A stretch of DNA of 64,000 nucleotides, from the NCBI GenBank assembly GCA_016124235.1, contig WGOC01000031.1:32360-96359 (forward strand), in the 5' to 3' direction. The notes under the pieces are model-generated. The model was given only the letters and a program-made list of their open reading frames with translations, was not told the DNA's origin and made no database searches. The stretch is from a bacterium. Its GTDB lineage: Bacteria > Verrucomicrobiota > Verrucomicrobiia > Limisphaerales > RI-55. Both the position numbers and the translations under genes were made by a program. The stretch's first letter is position 1, and the number at the start of each line of letters is the position of its first letter. Below, in pieces: positions 16,344-24,611 of the stretch.

Positions 16344-17669
16344 TCAGGCTGGCCGGCCCTCGGTCTCATAAAACGCGATCGCCTCGGGCGACACGTGCAG
16401 CCCTTTGAACCATTCCTTGAAATGCAGACCGGCCAGCGTCCGCACACGGCTTACCGCCACGTACGCCTGACCCGGCTCGCGCGCGGCGCGAATGTCCAGA
16501 TACGCCGCGTCCAATGTCAGGCCCTGTGACTTGTGAATCGTCATCGCGTAGGCCAGTCGCAAGGGAAACTGGCTGAACGTCGCCGCCTCGGGATCACTCG
16601 CGTTGAAGCTCCAGGTGAACCGTTCCACGTCGATCACCTCGCCGCTGTTCACGCGGACCTGGATGACATCCCCAACTCCCAACTCCGATCTTCCATCTCC
16701 CACATTCACCACCGTTCCGCGCTGCCCGTTCACGAACTGCACCTCGTTCGTTCCCGGCACCGTCCGGTTCACGGTGAACATCACCACCGCGCCCGGTTTC
16801 AAACGCAGCGTCGCCGGAGTCAGCAGGTTCTTTTTCAAAAACTCACCCTGGGCCTCCGGCCCCGTCAGCAGGGCCTGGCACACCACTTCATCACCCGGCA
16901 GGTTGCCCAACTGGAAATGATTCCACTTGTCCACCTGCACATTGTGCGTGAACAACCGCGTCAAACTCGCTGGCGGGAAATTCTTGATCCGCCCCTGCAA
17001 CAACCGCGCGTCCTCACCCCACACGCGACCGCGCCGGAAACTTCCCAGTGCCCGGACGAATTGCGGTTCGTCCTGACGACGCACCGTGTCCAGGACCACC
17101 GTGCGAAATTCCGCCCGCCGCCAGGCCGGCGACAGGAACGCCCAGTCGTACGGTTCGCCCTCGCCGATGCGGACCGGTGGGAGTTGCAGGAAGTCACCGG
17201 TCGCAATCACCTGGCAACCCCCGAACGGTTCGTCGTTGCCGCGCAATCTCCGAAACAGGAACTCGACAAACTCCAGCTGCCGACCGGGCAGCATGCTGAT
17301 CTCATCGATCACCAGCACCTGGCACCGCCGCACCCGATGGAAACCGTTGAGCACCGATCGTCGCGGATCCTTGCGCAGCACGTCGAAGTAATCGTCGTTC
17401 GACTGCCCGGGCTTGGGGCCCAGCAGCATCCCGCAGAACCGATGGATCGTCATGCCACCCACATTGAGCGCGGCCACGCCGGTCGGCGCCGTGACATCCA
17501 CGCGCCGCGGCGATTCCGTGATGAACCGCCGCAGCAAGGTGCTCTTGCCCGTGCCCGCCATGCCGGTCAGGAAACAATTGCGCCCGCCGTTGGCCGCGCT
17601 GATGAACCGGTTCTCCGGGGTCACCACCGGGGCGGCAACCGCCTCATAATCACCCCAGGTTGCCTTCAT
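16344..17669 (-). CDS. Pif1/RecD2-like SF1B helicase
   Basis: I start at ATG 17669 (MKATWGDYEAVAAPVVTPEN), which overlaps the upstream stop by 4 bases, giving 441 residues. Helicase motifs are clear: Walker A GMAGTGKST (36-44), TAPTGVAAL, Walker B VLVIDEISML, GDFLQLPPV, YAMTIHKSQGLTLD and the C-terminal YVAVSRVRTLAGL. These are the Pif1/RecD 5'-3' helicase signatures. In a phage replication operon it probably unwinds DNA or clears replication barriers. Confidence 0.9.
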   Translation of the reverse strand: MKATWGDYEAVAAPVVTPENRFISAANGGRNCFLTGMAGTGKSTLLRRFITESPRRVDVTAPTGVAALNVGGMTIHRFCGMLLGPKPGQSNDDYFDVLRKDPRRSVLNGFHRVRRCQVLVIDEISMLPGRQLEFVEFLFRRLRGNDEPFGGCQVIATGDFLQLPPVRIGEGEPYDWAFLSPAWRRAEFRTVVLDTVRRQDEPQFVRALGSFRRGRVWGEDARLLQGRIKNFPPASLTRLFTHNVQVDKWNHFQLGNLPGDEVVCQALLTGPEAQGEFLKKNLLTPATLRLKPGAVVMFTVNRTVPGTNEVQFVNGQRGTVVNVGDGRSELGVGDVIQVRVNSGEVIDVERFTWSFNASDPEAATFSQFPLRLAYAMTIHKSQGLTLDAAYLDIRAAREPGQAYVAVSRVRTLAGLHFKEWFKGLHVSPEAIAFYETEGRPA

Positions 17670-17923
17670 CGCACATCCTCCAGGCCGCACCGGCAGCATC
17701 GCCGGGTAAAGCGCCCGAGCAACCACCGGTGGCGGGTACACCGGGCGACGGTGGACCGCCATTTCCGGGCCGGCCTCTGTTGCAAATCGGCCAGCGTTCC
17801 GGCGGCCAGTCCACCGGCCGCCTTGAACTTTCGCGACAACACGGGTGCCCGCGCCGTCATTTGTTCCCGTTCCATTTTCATGTGCTTGATTCCATTACCT
17901 CCGTGACCGCCTTGGTCCATCAT
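17666..17923 (-). CDS. Small Arg/Cys-rich phage protein
   Basis: The frame ends four bases into the helicase gene (coupled ATGA). The start is uncertain: ATG at 17923, or later ATGs in KHMKMEREQMT after a GGAGG. The product ends in a very basic, Cys-containing sequence (RCTRHRWLLGRFTRRCCRCG) that could bind nucleic acid or zinc. No family is recognised. Confidence 0.45.
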   Translation of the reverse strand: MMDQGGHGGNGIKHMKMEREQMTARAPVLSRKFKAAGGLAAGTLADLQQRPARKWRSTVARCTRHRWLLGRFTRRCCRCGLEDVR

Positions 17924-17976
17924 CAGGTTTTCCAGTCTTCCCGCCGCAGGCGGTGTGCGCCGCGGCACGTTGCCGC

Positions 17977-18783
17977 TTAGACGACTCCCAACGCCTTCGC
18001 CACGCCGGCCGTCATTTGCAGATCGTTCCGCAGATACGCAATCGCCTGGTCACGATCCGTCTGCCACAACATCGCGAAATCGCGGCCTTCGCCATTCTTG
18101 GCGCCGACATCCAGGTGACGCGCCACCGCGTCGAGCGAACCCTTCGCCTGCCGATCACCGAGCTGCCACGCCTCGCGCAGATCGATGAGTTGATCGCTCC
18201 AATAACGACCGCGCCGCAGATTCCACGGCAACGCCACGCGATGCCGCCACGAACGCCGCACCAGGAATGGAAGATCGAACAAGTGCGTGTTGAACCCCAC
18301 CATCCGGTTCAAGCGTCCCATCTCGTGTTCACACCGCACCCAGAACTCGCGGAGCAACTCCGCTTCGTCCCCATTGTCGAGCACCACGAACTCGCCGTTG
18401 AACAAATGCAGCAATCCGATCGCAAGCACGCGACCCGTCATCGCATCAAGCGCCGCCTTCTCCGTGAACTCCCGTTGGTGGTTCGTTTCGGCCTCGGCGA
18501 TCTTCGCCGCGATCTTGTCCGGATCCTTGATGTTGCCGGTCTTCACCGCACTCGGATCAAACGACGGCATCGCCGCCGCCAGTTCGGCATCGCTCAACGG
18601 CCCGGTTTCGATGTCGAAGATGATGGTCTTCGCACCGGACCCGCGGGCGCAGCCGGTCGCCCGCCCGCTGGATGCGCCAAAGCGCACCCGCTCCGTTGGT
18701 TTGGTGTTGGGCACGATCCGCTCGCGCCGCGCGTTTTTGTCTTCTTCCCGTGTCACCACGGCCGTCTCTTCATTCAACTTCAT
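17977..18783 (-). CDS. DnaQ/PolB-type 3'-5' exonuclease
   Basis: The protein has 268 residues. The first ~50 are basic and low-complexity. The exonuclease fold starts at TIIFDIETGPL (ExoI; Asp57, Glu59). ExoII is VGFNTHLFDLPFLVRRSW. ExoIII is the late ...YLRNDLQMTAGVAKALGV. DxE, D and D residues for two metals are present. It would remove 3' nucleotides, for proofreading or recombination. No polymerase gene is in the window, so it must work with a host or off-window polymerase. Confidence 0.8.
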   Translation of the reverse strand: MKLNEETAVVTREEDKNARRERIVPNTKPTERVRFGASSGRATGCARGSGAKTIIFDIETGPLSDAELAAAMPSFDPSAVKTGNIKDPDKIAAKIAEAETNHQREFTEKAALDAMTGRVLAIGLLHLFNGEFVVLDNGDEAELLREFWVRCEHEMGRLNRMVGFNTHLFDLPFLVRRSWRHRVALPWNLRRGRYWSDQLIDLREAWQLGDRQAKGSLDAVARHLDVGAKNGEGRDFAMLWQTDRDQAIAYLRNDLQMTAGVAKALGVV

Positions 18784-18897
18784 GTTTCAATTTCCCTTTC
18801 TGGTTATGTTTCGATTTCTCGTCCTCGTCGTCGGACTCCACTCCCTAACTCCTGACTTCTGACTTCTTCACCGATCACGGATCACTTGCCTCCGGTC

Positions 18898-19650
18898 TCA
18901 GTACGGAATGTTATCCTCATCCACCGGTCCGCCGTCGGCCGCCGGCTGCCGCTGCATCGCGAGCCACCAGTCGAGCGCGGCCATCAACCGACGATCATCG
19001 GCCAGCGGTTTGGCTTTTGCCTTCGCCGTCGGCAGCCAGTGGGCGATCAACGCCTCGACCTGTTCGGGCGCCAGGTCCCGCAGTTCGAGTCCCTTGCACC
19101 GGCCGACATGGATCTTCACCGCCGCGTGTTCAATGGTCGGTTCCGCGACCCCTTGCGCCCGCCGATAACCACCACCGCCCGGCGCGCCAGCGCCATTGGG
19201 TGCAGGCTCCGCCTGCCGGTCGATCACGCGGATGTAGGCACCGCACGGTTGCAACGGTTCACCCGTGCGATGCGGCGTGCAGGCCACGATGTTGGCGTAT
19301 GTCTGATCGTCCTTGAACTCATGCACCACCACGATCTGCGCGGGCTTGCCGATCAGTGAGTCGGTTTCGAATCCGGCCAGTTCCTCCTTCGTCAGGTCCC
19401 GGCCAAACCAGCCGCGCAGGAACTTGCGCAGGTTCGCCTTTTCATTGACTGACGGCGTGAAGTTCCGCGACCACGCGCAGAACCGGCTGCCGTCCTCGCG
19501 ATCGAGTTCCGTCTCGAACACGATCTTGAACACGTCCCGCTCGCCGAACTGCGATTGCTGTTTCTTGAGCGGCGTCACATCCACGCACACGGCCCGGCCG
19601 GTATACTCGGGGCACGGGGTGAACTCGGCTTTGGATTCCTGGATTTTCAT
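18898..19650 (-). CDS. SSB-like phage protein with acidic C-terminal tip
   Basis: I start at ATG 19650 (MKIQESKAEFTPCPEYTGRA), giving 250 residues. The first ~120 residues look like an OB-fold beta-barrel: GRAVCVDVTPLKKQQSQFGERDVFKIVFET, RFCAWSRNFTPSVNEKANLRKFLRGWFG, LIGKPAQIVVVHEF. A Gly-rich linker and helical segment follow. The protein ends DEDNIPY, close to the acidic, aromatic-ended tip (DDDIPF) of single-strand binding proteins that recruits partners. Its place among nuclease and exonuclease genes fits an ssDNA-binding role; this remains inference. Confidence 0.55.
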   Translation of the reverse strand: MKIQESKAEFTPCPEYTGRAVCVDVTPLKKQQSQFGERDVFKIVFETELDREDGSRFCAWSRNFTPSVNEKANLRKFLRGWFGRDLTKEELAGFETDSLIGKPAQIVVVHEFKDDQTYANIVACTPHRTGEPLQPCGAYIRVIDRQAEPAPNGAGAPGGGGYRRAQGVAEPTIEHAAVKIHVGRCKGLELRDLAPEQVEALIAHWLPTAKAKAKPLADDRRLMAALDWWLAMQRQPAADGGPVDEDNIPY

Positions 19651-19722
19651 ACTATCGGTCTTTCGTTGTATCGTTGTTGTTGTTGATTCAGCCGCGGCAC
19701 ACACCGCAGCCATTGAAATGGT

Positions 19723-20244
19723 CTATCGCTGGTGGGGCGGGCACTCGGTGCGCGCCCTCGGTCCGCCACTCTCACACCCGCTCACCTTCTCACCTGCCTT
19801 TCCGATCCACGCCCACGCCTCCGGCATGATCCCCAGGGTGGGACAGGCATCCTGCCTGTCATCCGGTTGGCCGTTCTCGGTTCCCTCCGTTTCCTCCTGT
19901 GAAGTCCCCTCGGCGCCTCCGCGTCTCCGCGGTTCAAACGGCTGGATCAATTCGAAGAAGAACTCCGCCCGCATCGTCATCAACCAGGGCGCGTGGTTGC
20001 GCCGGTGTGCCACCACCCACGGCCTGCCCGCGCAATCCCCCTCGGCCTGGGCACAGGCATCGCGCAGGTTCAGCGCCTGGGTCCGTTTCACCTCGAAATG
20101 GATCCAGTCGAGCGCCTCGCTCACCACGTCCGGGCTGTCGCCGCCACCGGCAAACTGCTGCCCGCGCCGGGCGTCAAATCCGTGCTCGCGCAACAGCGCC
20201 GCGAACTCGCGCTCACCCCGTTTGCCTTTGTCTCGTGAGTTCAT
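19723..20244 (-). CDS. PDDEXK/Hjc-like nuclease with repeat-derived tail
   Basis: The protein has 173 residues. The first ~100 form a resolvase-like nuclease: NSRDKGKRGEREFAALLREHGFDARRGQQFAGGGDSPDVV and WIHFEVKRTQALN, with E, D and ExK in the usual order. After residue ~105 the sequence is translated repeat DNA: EPRRRGGAEGTSQEETEGTE from a CTCCGCGTCTCCGCGG phrase, then DRQDACPTLG from a GGACAGGC palindrome at 19838-19860. It ends in an ECPPHQR tail from a GGTGGGGCG repeat. The normal stop has probably been replaced. Confidence 0.7.
   Translation of the reverse strand: MNSRDKGKRGEREFAALLREHGFDARRGQQFAGGGDSPDVVSEALDWIHFEVKRTQALNLRDACAQAEGDCAGRPWVVAHRRNHAPWLMTMRAEFFFELIQPFEPRRRGGAEGTSQEETEGTENGQPDDRQDACPTLGIMPEAWAWIGKAGEKVSGCESGGPRARTECPPHQR
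19838..19860. repeat. Dispersed GGACAGGC palindrome inside the nuclease gene
   Basis: Same 23-base family as 575-597 with core GGACAGGCATCCTGCC. It is read in frame on the opposite strand as DRQDACPT near the C-terminus of the PDDEXK-type nuclease. Confidence 0.85.
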
Positions 20245-20253
20245 GGGCGTCTC

Positions 20254-20526
20254 CTACCGGGGGCTCTGGGTCCGGGTCGTGCGCAATTCCACGCGGTGGT
20301 TCTCCACGAGGTTCCGTTCCACCTCGCTCCACTTGAAACTCACCGTGCGCCCGATCTTGTAGTACGGCACCAGTCCCCGCCGCATCCAGTGATCCACCGT
20401 CCGCACCGTCTTGCCCAGCCGCCGCGCCACGTCGCGTTTGGTGATGAACTTTTCGGTCACCACCTCACCGAGCGCCGGCAACGGGCGGCCCGGCAGCGTC
20501 ACCTTCCCCTGCATCGTGTTGGTCAT
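20254..20526 (-). CDS. MerR/excisionase-type helix-turn-helix protein
   Basis: This gene encodes 90 residues starting MTNTMQGKVTLPGRPLPALG. The core KFITKRDVARRLGKTVRTVDHWMRRGLVPYYKIGRTVSFKWSEVE is a winged HTH of the HTH_17/excisionase class. It is the first leftward gene, divergent from the XRE repressor, so it may be an excisionase or an early regulator of the operon. The nuclease gene follows after 9 bases. Confidence 0.75.
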   Translation of the reverse strand: MTNTMQGKVTLPGRPLPALGEVVTEKFITKRDVARRLGKTVRTVDHWMRRGLVPYYKIGRTVSFKWSEVERNLVENHRVELRTTRTQSPR

Positions 20527-20643
20527 GCTTTTTCCTTTCGTCTGGTTCTTCCGGCGCGCCCCGCTCCGGCCTCACTCGAAGCCGCGTCCGGGCGCGCACC
20601 ACTGTTGTAAAGAGCTGGTTGAGAATTCGCGTCCATCCTCCGC

Positions 20644-20665
20644 CGCGCATTGTGAACAACGCGCG
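20644..20665. promoter_or_regulatory. Putative operator 1
   Basis: A 22-base near-perfect palindrome, CGCGCATTGT and ACAACGCGCG around GA. It is positioned between divergent regulator genes. Binding by the XRE protein or HTH protein is inferred. Confidence 0.45.
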
Positions 20666-20671
20666 CACGTT

Positions 20672-20706
20672 CGCGAAACGACGCGTAACGAGGGGTCGTT
20701 TTCGCG
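20672..20706. promoter_or_regulatory. Putative operator 2
   Basis: Inverted repeat CGCGAAACGAC (20672-20682) and GTCGTTTTCGCG (20695-20706), 12 bases apart. Only 6 bases separate it from operator 1. It may bind the same or the opposing regulator. Confidence 0.4.
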
Positions 20707-20966
20707 CAGAAAAAAAACTGAAAAATGAGCTGGACAGCCCTGGCAAACCGTCGACGCGCAAACTCTTGCAAATTCACGAAAACTCCCGCAATATGGGACA
20801 CGTCATGCAAATAAAAACTGCGGTCACCGCGCGCATATCCTGCCGGCCCTGCCGGTCGGTCCGGTTTGGGTGTCTTCCAGTTTTTCCGTTCTCGATTTTG
20901 GTCTGCGTTCGTCCGGATTGATCGGCGGTTAAACTTTTCAGTTCGCCCTGCCAATCCCGCATTCAA

Positions 20967-21419
20967 ATGAGCTACCTCTCCACCGCCCTCAATCGCCTGG
21001 CGGATCTGCACGGCCTGAACCAGGCTGACATCGTACGCCAGTCGCGCCTTTCGCGCAGTCATGTCTCGCGCCTGTTCACCGGTGAGCCGCATCACCTGTC
21101 GAATGATCATTTTGTCGCGCTGCTCAAATGCTTCGGCCGCGATCCGCGCGCGCAGGCCGATCTCGTCGCCGCCCGCTGTCTCGACGTCCGGGTCGGTCCG
21201 CAGTCCGACAAAGTCCACATCATCGTCCAATCTCCGGCCCCCCAATCCGAGACTCCGGACCCCAAAGTCGCTCCGCGTGCGGACAACGCCTTCCCCGACG
21301 TTCCGTTGCCGCCGGAGACCGAGCGCGCCTTCGCGTGGTTGCGCAGCCAATGCCCGGTGAACCCCGACCTCGAACAACATCTCATCGGTTATGCCCGCCT
21401 CACCGGCATGCCGCAATGA
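20967..21419 (+). CDS. XRE-family phage repressor
   Basis: The protein has 150 residues. The N-terminal HTH is LADLHGLNQADIVRQSRLSRSHVSRLFTGEPHHLSNDHFVALLKCF, a Cro/CI-type domain with a phage-like RL(F/Y)xGE. The C-terminal part is Pro-rich and then helical (PLPPETERAFAWLRSQC), probably for dimerisation; no LexA-type protease motif is seen. It is transcribed away from the early operon and is probably the lysogeny regulator. Confidence 0.8.
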   Translation: MSYLSTALNRLADLHGLNQADIVRQSRLSRSHVSRLFTGEPHHLSNDHFVALLKCFGRDPRAQADLVAARCLDVRVGPQSDKVHIIVQSPAPQSETPDPKVAPRADNAFPDVPLPPETERAFAWLRSQCPVNPDLEQHLIGYARLTGMPQ

Positions 21420-21530
21420 GTCTGTCGTTCCCGCTCTCACCGTCGTCCTCGTCCTCGCACCGTGCTCCCGGCGTTCTCCCGGCCGGTATTCCGTGATTTC
21501 CAATCAGCGTTCATCAGCGTCGATCAGCGG

Positions 21531-21830
21531 TTAAATTCCATCTCCCTTTGCCGGTCTCCGGCGTTCCGCGCCAGCCTTCCGCTTTTGCCTCGTGATCTGG
21601 ATGTGAAAATGAATCCTGCCCTCCCACCGCCGCGCCGCCACGGCAATCTCCGGCACCTGGCTTCGCCGGGCACCACGGGCAAACTTCACCAGCGCGTCCA
21701 GGAATTCCGCCTCCCCGGCGGCCAGCCGTTCCCGGCGCTGAACGGTGTTTGAATCCAATGCCTTTGTCCTGCGTGAGGGGTTTCCTGCGGACTCCCCGTC
21801 TCCCGTCTCCTTCGATACGTCTTTGTTCAT
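21531..21830 (-). CDS. Small hypothetical protein beside the integrase
   Basis: A 99-residue frame starting MNKDVSKETGDGESAGNPSR. A helical middle (RRERLAAGEAEFLDALVKFARGA) and a basic end (RQKRKAGAERRRPAKG) give it a plausible protein-like profile. No family is recognised. The 3' end borders an ATCAGCGTCGATCAGCGG repeat phrase. It is the only plausible gene between repressor and integrase. Confidence 0.4.
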   Translation of the reverse strand: MNKDVSKETGDGESAGNPSRRTKALDSNTVQRRERLAAGEAEFLDALVKFARGARRSQVPEIAVAARRWEGRIHFHIQITRQKRKAGAERRRPAKGDGI

Positions 21831-22267
21831 GACGGTGGAACCCTACACCAGGGGGTCGGTCAAATACCGGGTGACCCCTCCAAATTTTCCCGGAGACTTT
21901 TTCACCACTTCGCTGCCTCCCGGCGAACCACCCGGACAATCGCAGCGGGGAGTATTACAGGTTGCTGCAAGGGGTTCTGCCTTGATGCGAAAACCGCTCC
22001 TCGCTGCCGCCGGTGTCTCTCTTGAAACTCCCCGGCCGGCCGCAAAAAATCCGGCGGCCACATCCGTCTGAGAATGACCGCCGGATCCATTGACAACCTC
22101 GAACCGGTAACCAGCCGGTTCCGTCAACCCAAACGACAAACCCTTCCCCCTTTCCGCACTCCTTCAGACCGTCCGGTTGCAAAAACAATTCACCGAATTC
22201 CATCCTCCTGTTTGCTGTCTTCAAAACGTCGCGTTTCGCGTTCTCCATTCCGCGCTCCGTATTTGCC
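21831..22267. other. Intergenic, nothing recognised
   Basis: About 440 bases downstream of the integrase stop. Leftward frames here (such as 21843-22139) lack motifs. The DNA is GC-rich with Gly/Pro/Arg-type translations. No repeat or promoter could be placed with confidence. Confidence 0.4.
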
Positions 22268-23587
22268 TCACGCCGCCAGCGACGCGGACTGCAGTTCGAT
22301 GATCCGGCGCGTGCGCCGTGGCCTCACCGCCTTCACCGCTGTCGTCTCCGGCCGGATGCCAAACCATTCCGCCGCCGCCCCGGACTTCACCAGTTCGCGG
22401 TAGTTGGAGAAGATGATCTTCGGCGAGTTGCCCGCCTCCAACGCCACCTGCGCCACGTTCTGAATCGCCGCCACCCGGTAGCTGATGAACGAATGCCGCA
22501 GCGCGTTGTGCTTCCACGTCACCTTCGCCGCGCGCGCCAGGTCCGGCAGACGCCAGTCCACCTGTTGCAGCTTGATCACGCGACCCTCGCCGTCGTGATA
22601 CGGTCGCAGCCATGCCTTCAGGTTGTCGGTGACCGGCACCAGCCGCCGCGTGCCCGTCTTGGCCTTCTTCGCCTTCACCTCGATGTGCCCGCCCTCCAGG
22701 TCCACCTCGCGCCAGTCCAGCCGCAGAATCTCCGCGTGCCGCAATCCGGCAAACGCCCCGATCGCCAGGAACGGCACCAGGTCCGCCCCGTGTTCGAGCA
22801 ACCGCGTCATTTCCGCCGGCGTGAAAATTCCGATCTCCGCCACGGGGGTCTTGAACGCGCTCACCTCGTCCGCCTCCGTCGGTCCCTTGGGCAGATAGCC
22901 CCGCGATCGCGCAAACCGGAACAGGTTCTGGATCGACTTGCGCACGTTGTTCTTCGACTTCGCCGACTGCGGGCGCGACACGAAACCGTTCTTCGACCGG
23001 CGGTGCCGTTTGTCCGGCGCGGTCCGCAGTTCCCGCAGGTAACTTTGAATCTCCGGCGCCAGCACCATCCCGATCGGTGTCGGGAACGCGGCGGCAAACC
23101 GTTCCAGATGCGTCCGCAGGCCCGCCACATGACGCGGCGAGCAGCCCTCGCTTTCGCGCGCCGCCAGCACCTCGGCCACCACTTCCGCCACCGTCTTCTT
23201 CCGGATCACCTGCCGGTGATGCTTGTGGTAAAACTTCGCCGCCTCCACCAGCGACGCGCCCTCGAGATGCTTCGTCGCCTCGACGAACTGCATGACGGCC
23301 ACTTCGAGCGGTGTGCCCGCCGGCTGGAGCAATTGCGTTGCACGGGTGTAGGCCAGCCGGTCATCGCTCCGCAGTTCCAGCACGTCCAGTTCACCCTGTG
23401 CGATTTTGGTGGCGACCAACTCGGCCTCCTGTCTGGCTTTGTCCAACTCGGCGAACACTGTCCGCCGGCGGCCTCCGGCATCATAGTAGGCCACCGTGTA
23501 GGACCAGCAGCCACGGGTCCGGCCGCGATAGATCTTGACCCGCACATTGCCGCGTTTGACCGTGATCGGGAACGACGTTTTGCTCAT
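22268..23587 (-). CDS. int: Tyrosine-type phage integrase
   Basis: The protein has 439 residues. The N-terminal arm-binding and SAM-like core regions run to about residue 240. The catalytic domain has Arg283 (AGLRHAEILRLDWREVD), a Lys-rich beta-hairpin (VKAKKAKTG), His360 and Arg364 (HNALRHSFISYR), Asn387 where many family members have His or Trp, and the nucleophile Tyr396 (FSNYRELV). It would recombine attP with attB. It is the outermost recognisable prophage gene, 70 bases from the stop of a truncated radical SAM gene. Confidence 0.9.
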   Translation of the reverse strand: MSKTSFPITVKRGNVRVKIYRGRTRGCWSYTVAYYDAGGRRRTVFAELDKARQEAELVATKIAQGELDVLELRSDDRLAYTRATQLLQPAGTPLEVAVMQFVEATKHLEGASLVEAAKFYHKHHRQVIRKKTVAEVVAEVLAARESEGCSPRHVAGLRTHLERFAAAFPTPIGMVLAPEIQSYLRELRTAPDKRHRRSKNGFVSRPQSAKSKNNVRKSIQNLFRFARSRGYLPKGPTEADEVSAFKTPVAEIGIFTPAEMTRLLEHGADLVPFLAIGAFAGLRHAEILRLDWREVDLEGGHIEVKAKKAKTGTRRLVPVTDNLKAWLRPYHDGEGRVIKLQQVDWRLPDLARAAKVTWKHNALRHSFISYRVAAIQNVAQVALEAGNSPKIIFSNYRELVKSGAAAEWFGIRPETTAVKAVRPRRTRRIIELQSASLAA

Positions 23588-23657
23588 GCGCCAATTCTGT
23601 CAGGAATCTGTCATGAACAAAGTCAAATCACTCAAAAACCCCACATTTTAGCCCACT
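23588..23657. other. Prophage-host boundary region (possible att site)
   Basis: This 70-base gap separates the integrase start from the altered 3' end of the radical SAM gene. It includes an AGCCCAC...TGGGCT hairpin that extends into that gene's stop. The attachment core should be here or within the last ~70 bases of the radical SAM frame, but without the other prophage end it cannot be fixed. Confidence 0.35.
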
Positions 23658-24593
23658 TTATGTTGGGCTGGAAGCCTGTCCTACCCTCCCGCTTTGAAAC
23701 ATGGGTTGAAAACTCACGCCGCGGATATGCGGATAACGCAAGCCAAACTCAATCGTTTCCCACAGGTGCGGAAGAGTGGTCGTGTTGACCGTCATTGCGA
23801 GCGTGATCGGCAGATTGATCTGCTGACAACGTTCGATCGCCTTGATCCGTAGTTCGCGAAGATCAGCCCCGCGTAAATCGAGTTGACCGGCTTCCTGCAG
23901 GCCATCGAATTGGAGGTAGAGTTGCATCCCGCCGTAGCGAAACGTCCGCCCAAGTTCTTCGAGAAAGTCGTCGTCCTTCGCGATGCGAACGCCGTTTGTG
24001 TTTAGCAAAAGATAATCGATTCCGGGATTGTTCTGCGCCCAACGCACCAGCTCGAAGAATTGTGGATGCAACGTTGGTTCACCTCCGGAGAGCTGGAGAA
24101 TTTCGATCTTTCCCTTGCGATCAATGACGCCTTGGATGCGCGACTTCAATTGGTCGATCGGGACAGCATCCACTTTTGATCCGGCACCGACTGGTGAGTT
24201 CGCGTAACAAGTCGGACAAGCCAGGTTGCATGAGTTGACGATCTCGATCAGCGCAAGACAGGTGGACAACGTTTCAAAAGGACCGTCGCCACGACCCGGC
24301 GCATTGCGACCGAGTGTGCCGGTGTTTGAGCCGTCCGCCGAACGGCACGAACCGCCGGAGCAGCATGCGTTGTTGGGATCGCCTTTCGCCAGCCAATAAA
24401 AGCGTGCGTCGGACGCGATGCAGATCGAAGTCGTACCGTGCTCATCGCAGGTCCGGCGCAAGTAGACACGGCCGGGATTGTCGCCCAGACGGACGACTTC
24501 CGCCGGGCACGCAAGCAAGCAGACCGGACAGCGCGAAGTGGTTTGCTTGAGGCGTTCTTCGACGCGAGGAACAAGTTGCTGGAAAGTATTCAT
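23658..24593 (-). pseudogene. Radical SAM enzyme, 3' end lost at the prophage junction
   Basis: 311 residues remain. An N-terminal zinc-ribbon-like region (CPVCLLACPAEV) and the cluster motif CNLACPTC (Cys122, 126, 129; CX3CX2C) are followed by the GGEPT motif and a TIM-barrel part. This start (RCPVCLLACPAEV, then CYANSPVG) resembles the tetraether-synthase/MJ0619-like group, which usually continues well past the FQPMFQSGR motif. Here the frame ends ten residues later in RVGQASSPT, encoded by a GGACAGGC-type repeat variant at 23666-23684. The C-terminal ~150 residues are missing, so the enzyme is probably inactive or altered. Confidence 0.65.
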
Positions 24594-24611
24594 GCGGAAT
24601 TTCTGTTTGTG

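Larger units (their letters stand above)
20527..20966. promoter_or_regulatory. Divergent control region between repressor and early operon
   Basis: No gene is seen in these 440 bases. Two palindromes stand out: CGCGCATTGT/ACAACGCGCG at 20644-20665 (9 of 10 pairs) and CGCGAAACGAC/GTCGTTTTCGCG at 20672-20706. They lie between divergent regulatory genes, as operators of a lysis-lysogeny switch would. An AT-rich stretch at 20705-20830 could hold promoters, but I cannot fix -10 and -35 boxes. Confidence 0.5.

Noticed and set aside
16533..17906. Rightward frame of 457 residues
   Set aside because: It is the antisense frame of the Pif1-like helicase gene, which has all helicase motifs.
20523..21503. 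Long leftward frame of 326 residues opposite the repressor gene
   Set aside because: It lies antisense to the clear XRE repressor gene and covers the control region; its product has no motif.
22493..23788. Rightward frame of 431 residues
   Set aside because: Antisense to the integrase gene, which has a full catalytic set.
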